From contig JAGTJL010000003.1 in the NCBI GenBank assembly GCA_020746875.1, forward strand, positions 3,100,001 to 3,164,000: 64,000 nt of DNA, read 5' to 3'. The position numbers were made by a program, and so were the translations under genes. The stretch comes from Rhexocercosporidium sp. MPI-PUGE-AT-0058 (lineage: Eukaryota; Ascomycota; Leotiomycetes; Helotiales). Position 1 is the stretch's first letter. The number at the start of each line of letters is the position of its first letter. The notes below the pieces were generated by a model. That model ran no database searches. It was not told the DNA's origin and saw nothing but the letters and a program-made list of their open reading frames with translations. Shown here in pieces: positions 35,354-48,008 of the stretch.

Positions 35354-36408
35354 TGTGGCGTATTGTGGGGTGATTGGTGCATGTGTGTGAGTGAGGTGAG
35401 TTGAAAGATCTCACATACGATAGAAGTAAGTAAGCATTAAGCCCCGAGTAGATGCTATGCCGATTTATGAGCCACCTGAGATATCTTCAGCAAGCGTTAG
35501 TACTTGGTTTTCAGATAGTGAAGGGAGGTCAGCTGTGGGTTGCTGAAAGGATTCCTGGGAAACGTCAAAGCCACAGGAGTAAGCAGCTTCGAAGATTAAC
35601 TGGTGGCAGCGGCCGAATATATAATACATGGAGACTCTTAAGTCTCTGTCACGCACTCGTCCCCAGAAACAAGATATTGCAGATCCATTCGGAGTTCGTT
35701 ACAAATTGCCCCGAACGACTATTTTCAGGATGTTTGCAACCATCCATGATCCGTCGATCAAATCAAACACAGAATCTCGCTTGATCCTATATGTTCCCGA
35801 GAAACAATAAGCTCCGGAAGTCAATAATGCTTGAGAATACAATGGCAACGAAGAAGACAGATATAGGAATTGGGTCAGGATAGTAAGATCTTACATTCAG
35901 TACGCATCCCCTCGGGTTTCAAGCTGTGTTTTAAAAAAAAAATCCACCTTCCAGCTATCATGACTTTGAAATCACTTGGGACAGAATCCCGACTCGATAA
36001 GATTACCGGCCCAGTGAAATAGATTAATAATGAGGTTGCTCAGTGAATTCAACAGGCATCATGGAATGATAACTTAGCGAAACTTCCCATTCCAACGATA
36101 ATCAAAGTCATGAACCAAGTTTCAGTATAAATAAGATCTCTCTGCGAAAACTAATTTTGAGTCATGAGCAAATAAAAAGAAGCAACAAGAAGAAAAGAAA
36201 TGACAAAATACAAACAGTCACGTGGCTGCGCTGCAAATCAATTAATTTCTGCCCCACTAACCCCTCCATCTCGAGACAACAGCCCAAACAAGGACGCGCC
36301 TCCAAGAGGATATCAATTTAGACAGGATCTCTCTAGTTGAACTTTGCAATACATTCGAAATGGAGTGCGATACGAAGACTCGTAAGGCGTCAATTCTCCC
36401 AGCAAATC
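35354..36408. other. Intergenic, 1.05 kb, divergent promoter
   Basis: Lies between the transcription-factor gene (minus) and the DUF89 gene (plus). AT-rich near 35930-36240. No supported gene. Confidence 0.4.
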
Positions 36409-38023
36409 ATGGCTAAGATAGAGACTACAGCCCTCTCCTCAACATCCGACAAGACCTCCTTCGCATACATCTCTGCGAGAGACAGATGGCCAGTGATACT
36501 CGTAAGGGAACTTACCTCTTCGGAACCAAGCGAAGCTGACTGCGAAGACTGGAGCAATCGACGATGTACACAAAGCGGTATCAGAGACAAGAGACGAAGC
36601 CAAACGAGTAGAGGGCAAAAAGATAGTAGAGGACCTGGCGAAACTAAAATACGAACTACAGCACGATCGAAAGTTAACGTAAGGGAAGAATGGACGTACA
36701 TATGATCTATACTAACATGTGCAGCCCTCTCGCGGATGATGGTCAAGCAGATATTGAGGGATATAATAAGGAATTGGAACAGCTGGGAAACCCCTCATGG
36801 TTCAATGTCCCATGGCTCTACGCAGAATGCTATCTCTACAGGTCAGTATTAAGACTCAATATTAGGATACCAGTTCACATTATACAGACGAATAGCCACA
36901 TCCTTCGCCCTCTCCAAGCATTGGAAATCATACGATGTATTCGCCGTCCAGAAGATGTCCACATTCCGCTCCTCGCGCCCAGCGGTCCTCGAACTCGCTA
37001 GCCGATACCACGAACTCATCAAACAGATGAAGAAGAAGGACAACAAATCTGAGACAGAGATCGCCGAGGCAGAGAAGATCCTATTCATGGAAATGTGCGA
37101 GATATGCCTCTGGGGCAACGCAACTGATCTCTCGCTCTTGACATCTCTCACTTACGAGGATATCCAAAAGCTGCAAGGTTCAGAAGCACGGAAGGCGTCG
37201 GAGAAGAACATCATCGTCAATGACCTGGAAGCAGCGTATGATGTTCTGAAGAAAGCTCAGAAAGAGGGAAAGTCATATCGACAGATCGACATCGTTCTGG
37301 ATAATGCCGGATTCGAATTATACGTCGATCTCATCCTAGCAGGTTTCCTTCTCTCGGCTGACCTCGCTACTAATGTCATCCTTCACCCTAAATCGATCCC
37401 CTGGTTCGTCTCTGACGTCTTACCTGGTGATTTCGCAGCTCTCCTGAACGCTCTCGCGAATCCTCAATCCTTTTACTCGACCCCTTCAGAAGACGAGAAG
37501 AACGCGGGCAAGACACCTACCCCGCTAATGCAGACCGAAATCGACGAACTCTCCTTCCTATTCTCTGAATGGAGCAACTTCCATGCTGAGGGCCAGCTCC
37601 TCTTACGCTCCAACCGTTTCTGGACTGAAGGAGGCAGTTTCTGGAGATTGCCTACTTCGGCTCCTAGGTTACACCAAGATTTGAAGGAGAGCGAGTTGGT
37701 TATTTTTAAGGGGGATTTGAACTATAGAAAACTGACTGGAGATGTACGGCCCCTGTTCCTTCCCGAATTGTATTGTAATAACTAATTAATAGGCAATGTG
37801 GGATCCCACCACGCCATTCACGCAAGCACTCGGTCCTCTCGGTCCAGGTTCTGGCGTCAACGTCCTCGCTCTCCGCACTTGCAAAGCAGATGTGGTTGTT
37901 GGGCTCAAGCCAGGCCAGGACGAGGAGCTGAGAGCTATGGAAGGAGGTGGCGGTGATAGCGGAGCACGTAAGTGGGCGTGGAGTGGGAAGTGGGCAGTGG
38001 TCTCCTTCTCCCCTGGTCATTGA
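36409..38023 (+). CDS. DUF89 / ARMT1-family metal-dependent damage-control phosphatase
   Basis: Five exons, 36409-36501, 36548-36678, 36725-36841, 36888-37743 and 37793-38023, give 475 residues. The N-terminus SFAYISARDRWPVIL and the block WFNVPWLYAECYLYRRI are typical. The metal and phosphate site is marked by DNAGFELYVDL and the later KGDLNYRKL. The family (yeast Ymr027w/Hrt2, human ARMT1) uses Mn or Ni to dephosphorylate reactive sugar phosphates such as fructose-1-phosphate, acting as metabolite repair in the cytosol. Three of the four introns are 46 nt long and the last is 49 nt. The N-terminal exon was placed at the ATG before AKIETTALSS because it joins smoothly to RDRWPVIL|TGAIDDV. 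Confidence 0.93.
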
Positions 38024-38319
38024 AGAACGTTACGAATCATGATTGATGCATGCATATAGATGAAATCGACCTAGAGAATAGACTGCGGCAATGTTCGAGG
38101 TCTGTCATCAGTCTCTAGGAAGAGACTTTGATGTCCTGTCCATAAGCTCTGCCTTACATTGGGAAGATCCAGGCTTTTCTAAGGTACAGATATATCTCCC
38201 AGTGGGGGTAACTGAAGTTGTAGTTCAACGCTCAAAAACACTCTCTCCGTACCGTCTCAAATCTACCTACTACACCATCAACATTTCCTATGTCTCCTTT
38301 CTATCTCTCGAGCGAAATA

Positions 38320-39461
38320 TCAAGCACTAGCAGGTCTTCCAGTCGTATTCGCCGTTGCATTCGCAGCCGTATTCGCAGCCGTATTCGCAGCCGTTAATCT
38401 CGCGAGCCCTGAACTCCCCATCCCTAACAACGACTCTGCTCTTGCATTCCTAGCTGCTACATTTGCTGAGGGTAATGGGAGCGGAGCATGCACGGCTGCT
38501 GCTGCTAGGATGGCTGCTGGTGGTCCAGGTGGTCCTTCTGTTGCTCTTGCAGGTGTTGCGGACGAGGACGGGAATGAGGACGAGGATGACGGTCCAGGAC
38601 GTGAAGTAGCAGTGGCAGATGAACTCGCTTGCGGGGAAACAGCCGTCGAAACAGGTACTTGAGCAGGAGACAAACCACCACGAGACCCAGGAAGGAAATT
38701 TCCCCATCCCGACCCATCATCAATATTACTACTAGCACCAGCACCCACACTAACGTGTCCTCCCTAAACCACAAAAGTCAGTCAACCTCCATCCAGAATA
38801 CACCTCGCCTAACTGCACCGTCAAAAAGCCACAATAGGAAAGACGTTACATTACCCCCAATATTCCCACTCCCACCTCCGATCCCAGAAGGCGCCGGCCC
38901 CGGAGGCGGCGGTCCCAGATCCACACCATGGACACGACTCCATCCCTGGTCCGCCGGTATGTTTACCGGTCGGACAGCTACCTGTGGATGATGTACTTGC
39001 AGCGGAGGAACCGACACTGCTGCAGGAGAAGCCGATGTGGTAGGGAAATGATAATGCACCACAGGACACCACCGTCCCCCCCTCCACTCCATCCTCGTCG
39101 ACTCCGGGATCCCGCCCGGGACAGAGAGGGGTGCGCCGCCTGATCCAGGGCCGGGAATGAGTTGCGGTGCTGTATATGTCTGTTGCTGGATCTGGGGATG
39201 ATATACCACCCTAGGCTGAACTTGTGTTGGCATATACTGAACTGGGACTGGTTGAGCGGCACCAGCACCACCACCGATATCCCACGGATACACAACAGCC
39301 TGCCCTGTACTCAACGCACACGAAGGGCACGGAGCAGCGTACTCAAGATTTCGCTTTGTGATGGGATGGAGGAGGGAGGGGAGGCTCGAGAGGGGGCAGG
39401 GAGCCAGGGGGGTGCGGATCTTGTGGCCGCAGGTGTATTTGTGTTTTGTGCGTTGGCACAT
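38320..39461 (-). CDS. Low-complexity fungal protein with N-terminal Cys/His motif
   Basis: Two exons, 39461-38850 and 38763-38320, with an 86-nt intron, give 351 residues. The N-terminus MCQRTKHKYTCGHKI, with a further Cys at CPLSS and CPSC, looks like a small zinc-binding motif seen at the start of several uncharacterised fungal proteins. The rest is Pro/Gln/Gly/Ser/Ala-rich and likely disordered. Near the C-terminus a 12-nt tandem repeat encodes repeated Ala-Ala-Asn-Thr units. The splice GTAACG / GTTTAG joins GGN to GGHVS in phase. No function can be given. Confidence 0.75.
38345..38395 (+). repeat. 12-nt coding minisatellite
   Basis: About four copies of a CGTATTCGCAGC-type unit. They lie inside the 3' end of the gene at 38320 (minus strand) and encode the AANT repeats. 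The length is a multiple of three, so copy-number changes keep the frame. Confidence 0.7.
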
Positions 39462-40509
39462 CTTTCGTGTGAGAAGATGGGGATGGGGAATGGGTTTGGA
39501 TGGTGGAGATGGTTTGGAGTAAGTGAGTAGGTTGTTGCTAGGTTTGGACCGGATTTTGTGCCAGAGATGTAAGTTATTGTATCATACCATACATTTATCA
39601 TAAACCCGAAGGAAGCCAGCTCTGTTGATATACCCCCCCCCCCCCTCTCTACCCGTGAATCATCCAGTTCCATTCAGACTCTCCAAACTCGCGAAAGCGG
39701 GCCCCCTTACTTGATCATACTAATCATTCGACCATTCTGGTGCCCAAGTCAGTCAGTCATTCAGACTTAACTCCTCTGTTCGGCATCTAGCTTTTGTCAA
39801 ATATACTACATGTGATGAGAGGGGTGGTGTTAAGCGAGGGAAGACGTCAACTCAACCGCTCTCCAATACCCAACCTGACAGCACTGTGACTTCCCTAAGA
39901 AGCAGATGCTGTGTTGCGATGGTCCAGGAATATGCAGAGGATTTGGTTTGATTTCATTCATTCATTTGATTCCAGATGCCACCTCTCTCCCTTTGCCTCT
40001 TTCCCTCCTCCCCGCACCCCCATTCCTTCTTTCACAGAGCCGAGTCTCAAAATATGGTTCATACTAGTTCCATATACACATCACGCATCAGTCATCCATC
40101 AAGTAAGTCTTTTATCTCAGACATCCCTACCCCGACTCCTAACCACCAGCCATCCATCCATTGAAAAGCTCACTCAACGCCCCTAGAGCCCCACATGATA
40201 TCAATCCAGAGCAGAGGTCCTCGCAAATTCCACCTCGTGCCTAGCCATCCCATAACCGAACGCCATTGCGCCTACATGATAATTGCTCTGCCACCTCTTC
40301 CCCCTGCTATCGTTGTTGTCATCTCGCCAAACACTCGGCACGGGTTACTATGTACAATGTACAATGCAAACAAGCACGCAATCAATAATCCTACACTTCG
40401 TCCGCCCTCTTTCGCAAAAATGTAATGACTCGTCCTTTGGTGGTCGGTTGTTTCGTCGATGAAGTCGTGTGTAGCGTGCCATTCATTTTGCATCCCTCAC
40501 AGGTCGCAT
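39462..40509. other. Intergenic, 1.05 kb, with a run of 13 C
   Basis: Promoter of the low-complexity gene and 3' flank of the phosphodiesterase gene. A homopolymer of 13 C sits at 39633-39645. No gene seen. Confidence 0.4.
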
Positions 40510-43500
40510 TCACTGGCTCATCCCGTCTTCACTTCCGACTCTAGCTCCACCAACCGGCATAGGCGGACTAGCACTCTTGCTCCGCTTCCAGAAGTTCATC
40601 CTGAATCGGCTGGGCTTCTTTTTGAGCTTCCCAAACTTCTCGGATACTGTAGATGGGGGACCTTTGTTCTCCTCGCCATCCCCTTCGCTCTTGCTTCCTT
40701 GCGTTGTTGAATCTTTGCTCGAGCTCCGTCCACAATCTCGGCCATTTCCAGTTGGTGTACCCGTCGGGGTGAGGATCTGACTTGAGTTCGCTTTGTCGAT
40801 GGATCCAGCGTCTGACATGATGCTCGTTCCTTGCGTACTCGGGCTCAAAGGCATCTTCCCCGTAGTTGCACTGGTGGCCTGACTGGTCCAGTCGCCGGCA
40901 GAGTTGCTTCCTTCTGTCCCATCGCTACTTCGTTGCTTGTCTGATTCTTGAGCTTTAGGCTCCTGTGGTGTTGGAGGATCGACAACAACAGGGTCAGTCA
41001 CCAACGAGCTATGGTTGACCGATATACCGTTCATTTGTGGATCGATGATCTGGGTGAGGGAGGAGTCCTGGCTGGGGTGGTCGAGTAATCCGGGTGCGCT
41101 TGCTGTGGCGAAGCTTAGTTGCAGCTGACTTGGTTTGGAGGAACGTCGAGAGCTGGAGTCTGGCAATACTTCACTAGGTGATGGATTTGCTGACTCTTCC
41201 ACCACAGGGACAGAACCAGGCGAAATGTCTGGGAGTGAATTATGGTGCCGTCCCACCTCTTCTGCAAAGCCGTTCGCTGGGAAGGGATTCTTGCTGAGTA
41301 GAGCTTTCCTCAAGTCCATGTCCGGTGATACGACGTTACCTACCTTCTGGTAACTTACGTCGGAAGGATTGGCTACGCTCATTGTACGTGGGGAAAACAT
41401 GCCGTCCTTCATGGTTGAATCATCGCTATCCTTTCTGGCTCTCTCTTGTTCGTCGGCAATTGTTTGCTCCCAGCCAGCTTTGTTTCGATGAAGCTCTTCG
41501 ACGCAATAAGCCATGCCTGGCATGACATCTGTAACTCCTTGGAACAGTGGAATGGCGAACATGTTCATGAAGCCGATTTGTGATTTACCAAGCTCTATTG
41601 GTGCCCGAGTGGGTACTGCGAATAACGCAGAAGGAATCCCCAGGTCTGTTTCCATAGCAGCCTGTCGTGAAAATTCGTTTGTCAAAATTTGTGTCCATTG
41701 AGCTGCAACATCATATTTGCGTGCCTGTAATTGTTAGCAAAATAGAGACAGATACTGTGGACCACTTACTACGTTACTGATGTCGGCACATTTTATCAGC
41801 AATGAGCATGCGAGAGTTCTCTGCTCCTCAATAAGTCTGCCATTCCATCCATCAGTACCTCCATTTTCGTGCAACTTCTCCTGCAAAAATCCCAGCTTCT
41901 TCATGTAATCAAAATGCAGACCCATGTCAGTCGCAAGGATCGAGCTGATCATAAGCTGTCGCATCTCGGTTCCCTGGAAAGCTGCTGGCCAGTATCTTCG
42001 AAGGATTTGGGAGTAAGCCGCGCAATGGAACGACTCGAGAACCGAGCGATCATTGTACAGCTGCGCAAGTGGGGCATTAAGTGTGACGAGGAATGCATTG
42101 TTGACGCCTGGATGGCCGACGTCATGTCCGATGGCGGTGATTAGAAGAGTAAGAGCATCGAAAGGTCGGATTAGAGCGGCAATTGGCGAGAGGGGAGGAT
42201 CTGGTGAGTTGCTCGGAGCGGGATATGAGGGCAAGCGGCCGAGTTGGACAAGAAAGTGAAAGCAGGCCTGTAAGACGTCGACGACATGACGGAAATTATG
42301 ATACGGCACAAAGGCATTGTACGCGGATCGACTCGCCACCAGAAAGGCCGTGAGATGCTCTGTGTCGGGTGTCAGCATGGAAGCGCAATTATCCGAAACA
42401 CAACCACAAAGAAGCTGCCACTTACCTGTCGATATCCGCCACCTCTCCAGTTCCGGCATTGCAAGTGCATGCTGTAGCATCAGTAAAGCCGCGTGAAGTA
42501 GCTCATCGTCGGTGAAATCGTGCGCTGAGAAATGCCAGGACCCGACGGAAGCTGCAATCTTCTCTCGGCGATTCAACGCAATAGATATCCTTATAGGCGC
42601 AAGCGGTTCTTCATCTCCCCCAAGCTTGCAAATCCCATCCATCAAGCCTGATACCATAGCTTCGCGTAGATATGCGTAGGGTTTCTGATCATCCACTCCG
42701 ACCCATGATCGTTTTCTTCCTCGTTTCATTTCCATCAGTGCTCTCTGCTCCTTTGAGGCATCTTTGTGTGCTCGGTATGCGTGAATGGCAAGACTTGGTA
42801 ATCGTTCCTTGAGTAGTGGACTCGTCAAAACGTCCACGGCGCCAACGTCCAGATATTTAACTGTTCTGATTTGATCGAGTGGCGTAACCAAGCCACCACG
42901 TTTCTTTGAAGGAAAAGAGGTGTAGCTCAATTGGCCTTCTGATCGCGAATTGGTCCTCCCCCTCGACGTCACCAACAAAGAACTCTGCTCTGGAATGGCG
43001 ACAACCGCAACCGGTACAACTAGCCTCGACAGACTCTGGTATTGTATCTCGGATGCTATCCACTGCAGCAGGTTGAGACCGTACGCTTCATGATCTATCA
43101 GATCCTCATGCAACCCATCGAGTTGCTGTTGGGAACTAGGAGACGGGGTCCGCAATTCTCTCGAGGGCCGTTCCGGAAGTTGGTCTTCGTATGGAATATC
43201 TATCAAGACAAGAGTGGGTATTAATTCGACAATGGACGATTGATTGAGCTCGGAGAGTTTGGATATGCAGGATTTCCCGGATGTGCAGACATGAACTGTA
43301 GAGGTTAGAATGCTGATTTCGAGGTCCGAAGAGGGTTCCGAGGCATACCTTCACTGAATGTACCAAGTAGAATTTGCAGATTAGCATCGACAGTGCTGGG
43401 TATACGGACAGGCGCATTGCCGTCCACAGAATTAAGGACGTCATCCGTTGACGCTGTTGATGTCGCATCTTCTCTTCTCACCAGCCCATCTTCACGGGCG

Positions 43501-43541
43501 CTGCGATCAACGTACACCACATTGCATGCAGCGTAGTCCAT
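40510..43541 (-). CDS. pde2: Class I 3',5'-cyclic-nucleotide phosphodiesterase (high-affinity cAMP PDE, Pde2-like)
   Basis: Four exons, 43541-43349, 43295-42426, 42359-41770 and 41724-40510, give 955 residues. The start MDYAACNVVYVDR is typical for fungal PdeH/Pde2 proteins. A receiver-like N-terminal region (about 1-330) precedes the HD-type catalytic domain (about 370-640) with YHNFRHVVDVLQ, GHDVGHPGVNN and KCADISNV, which bind two metals and hydrolyse cAMP to AMP. The C-terminal 270 residues are Ser/Pro-rich, ending in a basic KLKKKPSRFRMNFWKRSKS patch that could bind membranes or be phosphorylated. The enzyme sets cAMP/PKA levels that control growth, conidiation and infection structures. 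A 190-codon frame (44050-43478) overlaps the start in another frame and is treated as upstream leader. Confidence 0.95.
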
Positions 43542-44185
43542 GACTGCTTCGCGCACCGCGACGGCGGGGATCTCTGTACCGTCGACTCGTCCCCAATGGT
43601 GATGGATTGATCAGTTGTCTTGTCGTGGAGGTGTTGCGGACAGACAGCTGGTCCCAGGCCAATATCGCGATCTTTGTATGGATGGGCCGTGTCGCACTGG
43701 TGGAGGAGGTCGAAGGCTCGAGCGCAAGCTTCCAGACTCGTCGAGACTTTGGCTCGAAGGACTCGCAAAACTCTGGATCTTTGTCTAGGCGTTGAGGGCG
43801 TTTTGTTTAATCGCAGAAATGGAAGAGGTGATTGATGGTCTGGTTCTTGAGGAGCTGGGAGCAACGAGGAATGGGTATGTTTCGCGATTGCAGGGAAGGG
43901 CGGCTGAAGTTCGAGGACAAGACTTGGCCGTGGGTTTGGGGCGTGTCTGCTGCGCTTTTTCTTTCTTTCCACCACGAAAGGCTCTTTGACGTCGATGGAA
44001 TTGGAAGGGCGATCTGGATCAGCGAGAAGAGGAGTAGTAGTTATGCGCACACAAAGAGTAGGAAGAAGGTACTGCTGATTTGGCGAGATCCCTCTGGCAG
44101 CACATCAATTGATTCTGGTGTCACGGATGACATGGGACTCGAGTCGCAATTCGCGCGCGAGCACAGACAGGCACTGCTGTAGAAT

Positions 44186-44236
44186 GCAAGCACGCACGCA
44201 AGCAAGCAAGCAAGCAGGCAGGCAGGCAGGCAGGCC
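44186..44236 (+). repeat. Tetranucleotide microsatellite (GCAA)n to (GGCA)n
   Basis: Compound tract of GCAA, CGCA, AGCA and GGCA units in the upstream region of the phosphodiesterase gene. Confidence 0.85.
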
Positions 44237-44924
44237 GGGAGAGGAAGCTCGATGCCGAGTCAATGGAATTGAAATGGAATGTCAGTCTAGCTGCGCTACA
44301 GACAATGGAGAGCGTAGCAGGCAGTATTCATTCCGGTCGTAGAGGGAAGGTCGAGTCGAGTCGAATCGATGGAAGAAGCGTAGTGCGCAGCGTGCAGTGT
44401 GCAGTAAGGTGGGTGTTCTGTTTCGAGGAGTGAGGGGAGGGGTTTGCAGGTCGATGTCAGGTTCGAGTCGAGTCGTCGGGTCGGGTCAAGTCTGCGGAGG
44501 GAGGTTGTACAGCGCAGTCAGTGCTGGACTGACTGGACTAGGACTAGGAGTAGGACTAGACGGCTCAAGGTTGGTGGCTGTGGGGAGAGGAGAGGAGAGG
44601 TGTGCAGGTGAGTGGTGAGTGAGGTGAGGTGGAGGTTCAAGACTAACTGACTGCAAGTCTGCAAAGACTGGTGGTGGTGTTTTTTGGTCTTGTCAGCAAC
44701 TGCTTGCTGGGTGTGAGGAGGTAGGGCCAAGGCTAAGCTAGGCTTAGCTTGGCTTGATTGATTGATTGAGGAGGAGGAGGCGGAGGAGGAGGAGAAGGTG
44801 GTGAAGCTGAAAGTGAAGGAGGGACCGGACTTCAAGACGGGCAGGCAGGTAGGTAGGCAGGCAGGCTGGCCGGCCAAAGCAGGGCAGTCGAGTAGACCAG
44901 GGAGCGGAGCGGAGCAGACCAGTC

Positions 44925-45012
44925 CTGGACAGGAGGGGAGGAGAGGGGAGGGGAGGAAGAGGGAGGGAGAGGAGAGGAGACGAGAGGAGTGGAGAGGAGT
45001 GGAGAGGGGTGG
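44925..45012 (+). repeat. G/A-only purine tract
   Basis: About 85 bases made nearly only of GAGG, GGAGA and similar units, able in principle to form a triplex or other non-B structure. Confidence 0.7.
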
Positions 45013-45281
45013 GACGGGAAACTGCAACGGGGGGGAAGGAACTGAAGGGGGAAAGAACCCTGCCTTGCCTTGCCCTGGCCTGGCCGGCATGCCCTGTCTA
45101 GCAGCGAGGGACGGCTGTGATTGGTTTAAAGCTGCAGTTCACGCAGGGTCCGCCTTGCCCAGTGACCACCGCACATCCTTCCAGAAGCACCAGATTCCCC
45201 ACTAAAAGCTTCGAATCGGCGTGGCAATATGATCGGTTATCCTGTGCTATTACCTCGTACTACTACGAAGTACTTACTGTA

Positions 45282-45306
45282 CAGACAGAAGACAGACAGA
45301 CAGACT
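45282..45306 (+). repeat. (CAGA)n microsatellite
   Basis: Six imperfect CAGA units. Confidence 0.7.
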
Positions 45307-46286
45307 TACCACTTTCCTAGATGAAACTAGCATCTGGGCAGACCATATGGTAAGTATACCTAGGTACTTTGTAGGATGGTAGATTGTATGATTGTGTGTA
45401 CTTCAGTATCGCATTGTATGCACCTACCTTCTACCCTTCCTCAGTCTGGCCATATTACAACCAAGTTACTCCCCATATGTCCATCTCCTATTCATGTATC
45501 GCCCAGATTAATCCAATCCATCCAATCCAATTCCGGCCTCACACTGCTCTCCTCTCATCAGTCCTATCCAGGAGGGCCACAAACCGCTGTGTCTGGTATA
45601 TTAATATGGGGCTGCAAGTATTCCACGGTGCTTCTAGTGTACAGTAATTAGTGCCAAGGTAGCGTTCAACATCCATCACTATCTACCGAGATGGATCATC
45701 GCTGGACTGCAACCTCATCCCGACCGTGAGGCCGTGATTTACTCCGCGACCTTCCCCATCGGCCTGGATCAACAAGAACTACCTCGGATATCCTCCCAAT
45801 GCCCGCTCATGGCAATGGTGGAGAGGGGGATCCTTGCCAGACAAGAACAAGAGATGCAAGCAAGCAAGATGCGAATGAGACAAGTGAAGAAGGAGCTATT
45901 GGGTATTCGCCAGGAAAACTGCACAGGATGACCTGGCTATTGTTCAAGGGAAGAAGTAAAAATAAATGCAGAGTTGCAGCCTGTGGTGGTGGTCTTGGAT
46001 GCGGAGCTGCAGTGTTCATCACTAGAAACACAGCCAACGAGAGGATACTTTTCACTACCTCGGCCTTTGTTCAACTTCCGCCCGACAATTCAATTGAGCA
46101 GGCGCTGCAAGAACGTATTCATAGCTGCAGTATCTCTTTTTAAACAAAGACTTGCGACAGAAGACTCGATAATAATCAGTCGTCGCGCTTAAGAACCACA
46201 AACGATATACGACGCGACGCGAAAATAGAGTTAAGTAGAAATGCAAAATGCCGACAGGCAGCTTAGCAAAAAGCAAGACATCAATC

Positions 46287-46715
46287 ATGTCTTTATCGTA
46301 CCACGCGCAAGCCAAGCCCCTAACCCCTCCCATTCGCGCAATTCTCGAGTCCAGATATGTTTCAGCTCCCAGCACCACACCACATTCCTTTTGCCTCCCG
46401 AGCCCCCTCAACTCGCATCTTTCCCCTGAAGAGATCATATAATACGACACCACTATTCTAGAGCGATTACGAATCACCCCCTCGCACGCGATCTTTGCCA
46501 CCACCACAATCAACAACCCTCCAGCCCTCCAACTCTTCCCCGGAAGCTTCACCGTTATCCAACCTATCACACCCCCTACTACTCACCCAGCGCCCAGCCA
46601 CAGAAACCCCCCTCCCCTCAATCAATCAATCAATCTACTGTGCCATATCATATCGCGATTCCGCGACCGCGATCTTCAACCCTGCTCCGGAGATCACCAC
46701 GAAATAAGCGATTGA
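46287..46715 (+). pseudogene. Codon-like frame interrupted by one TAA (unknown protein)
   Basis: From the ATG at 46287 a frame with strong fungal codon preference (many third-position C) runs to TAA at 46440-46442 and continues in the same frame, with the same preference, to TGA at 46713-46715. Parts that look like structured protein are HAQAKPLTPPIRAILESRY before the stop, and ILERLRITPSHAIFATTTIN with ALQLFPGSFTVIQPIT after it. I do not know the family. It could be a gene with a recent nonsense mutation, a readthrough gene, or a chance composition effect. An upstream ATG at 46248 is also in frame. Confidence 0.35.
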
Positions 46716-48008
46716 CTCCGAACCCTACGAGTACATTCAGATAGCAGGCACCCAGCGCGTTTGCCGATGTTTTGCTTTCGGTACTTACAAATTCCGAATC
46801 ACCTCCCAGCCTTCTGGGAACGTGATTACAGATCATTACAGATCTGTAGTGTTGCGACTGTAGATCTTACTGATAATAATAAAGGGAGATATTAAAAGAA
46901 AAATTAGAAAATAGCCTTCATAAGGCAGGTCTCACAAAAACAAACGATGCAGCGCCCCGGAGTTGAGGAGACACTTGCCGCTTATGGATGCTTGCATGAA
47001 AGTTCGCAGCTGAGATGGATGTGGTGCGGAGACTTGCATGTTGCGAGGTATTGGCGACATGTCAAAGCTCGCTCACTACTCTAATCATGTTGTCGTCTAC
47101 CATTTCACCCCTCGCTTTTCAAACATCGTTATCTACAGCTATATTTCTTTGATACGTACCTTGTAATTAAGGAGTGAGAATAGTTAAAAGGTAAGTATTC
47201 GTAATTCATCATGTCAAGCAAAGGCATTTTGAACGTCCACTAAAGTTTAGCTTAGAATCGACGTTCACTCACAATCCCTCCTCACAATTTGATTATCCCA
47301 TCTGTTCCAGCTTACCACATATCTCGCGTCTAGTCGTTATCTGAAAGTGTGTTTCTCTTCTCTCTCATCTGCTTTCGGTAGTTGTTAAGCTGCATCGATT
47401 TCGAGCTACCTTCTCATCTACTGCATCTACCTGCCTTTTTAGTATTCGTCCATGAATTCGCCGAGCATCAGTCATTCGTGACTCAGAATCTAGATCTCAC
47501 GTTGATTTTCTTCGCATCTCACTCTCAATTCCCATTTACCCTGCGGGCCCAAAAAAAAATGCCACGAGTGCGGATTACATTGATGAGGCTTTCTCACTCG
47601 TATGACACTATTCTCGCCTTCGAGATATATTCTCCGTCTAGTTTTGTTAACTCACGTGATGGCCTTCTCCCACTTCCCATATTCCTGCATACCCTAAACT
47701 CGGTCGAGGGTTCAAGTGAGTCATTAAGCGCACTTATTCATCTTTTCGTACATACCCATCTGGTGCCGTCACTCAAGCTTGTCTGAGCTGAATAGTAAAC
47801 AAACCTTCGCATATATAAAAGCCAAGCCTCGGCTCGCTGCTCACTCCTCCATCTTACACTCACATCTCAACACATCCTTCCCATCGCACCCTCATCTAAA
47901 CACCAGGCCTTCTAATCCATGGCAATCCCTCCCCCCTCACCCCTCTCCGCCTTTTCCTGACATCAACCCATTGAATCCCATAAAACCCTCATCTAGAACT
48001 CCCCCAAG
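46716..48008. other. Intergenic, 1.3 kb, upstream of the methyltransferase
   Basis: Pyrimidine-rich near the gene start. A 134-codon frame at 47382-47786 lacks codon bias and motifs and is not supported. Confidence 0.4.

Larger units (their letters stand above)
43542..46286. other. Long, repeat-rich upstream region of the phosphodiesterase gene, 2.7 kb
   Basis: No supported gene. The stretch is strongly strand-asymmetric: from about 44.1 to 45.1 kb the plus strand is mostly purine, with microsatellites. Such tracts are common in long leaders of fungal signalling genes. Frames here are products of the repeats. Confidence 0.45.

Noticed and set aside
43478..44050. 190-codon minus-strand frame as a gene
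   Set aside because: It overlaps the start of the phosphodiesterase, is low in complexity (Pro/Ser/Arg) and has no motif; treated as leader.
44518..45205. Frames of 147-190 codons around 44.5-45.2 kb
   Set aside because: Products of purine/pyrimidine microsatellites; repetitive peptides without motifs.
46055..46570. 171-codon minus-strand frame
   Set aside because: Opposite strand of the codon-biased frame at 46287; composition shadow without motifs.
47382..47786. 134-codon plus-strand frame
   Set aside because: Rich in Phe/Leu/Ser from pyrimidine tracts; no signal peptide pattern followed by a domain and no motif.
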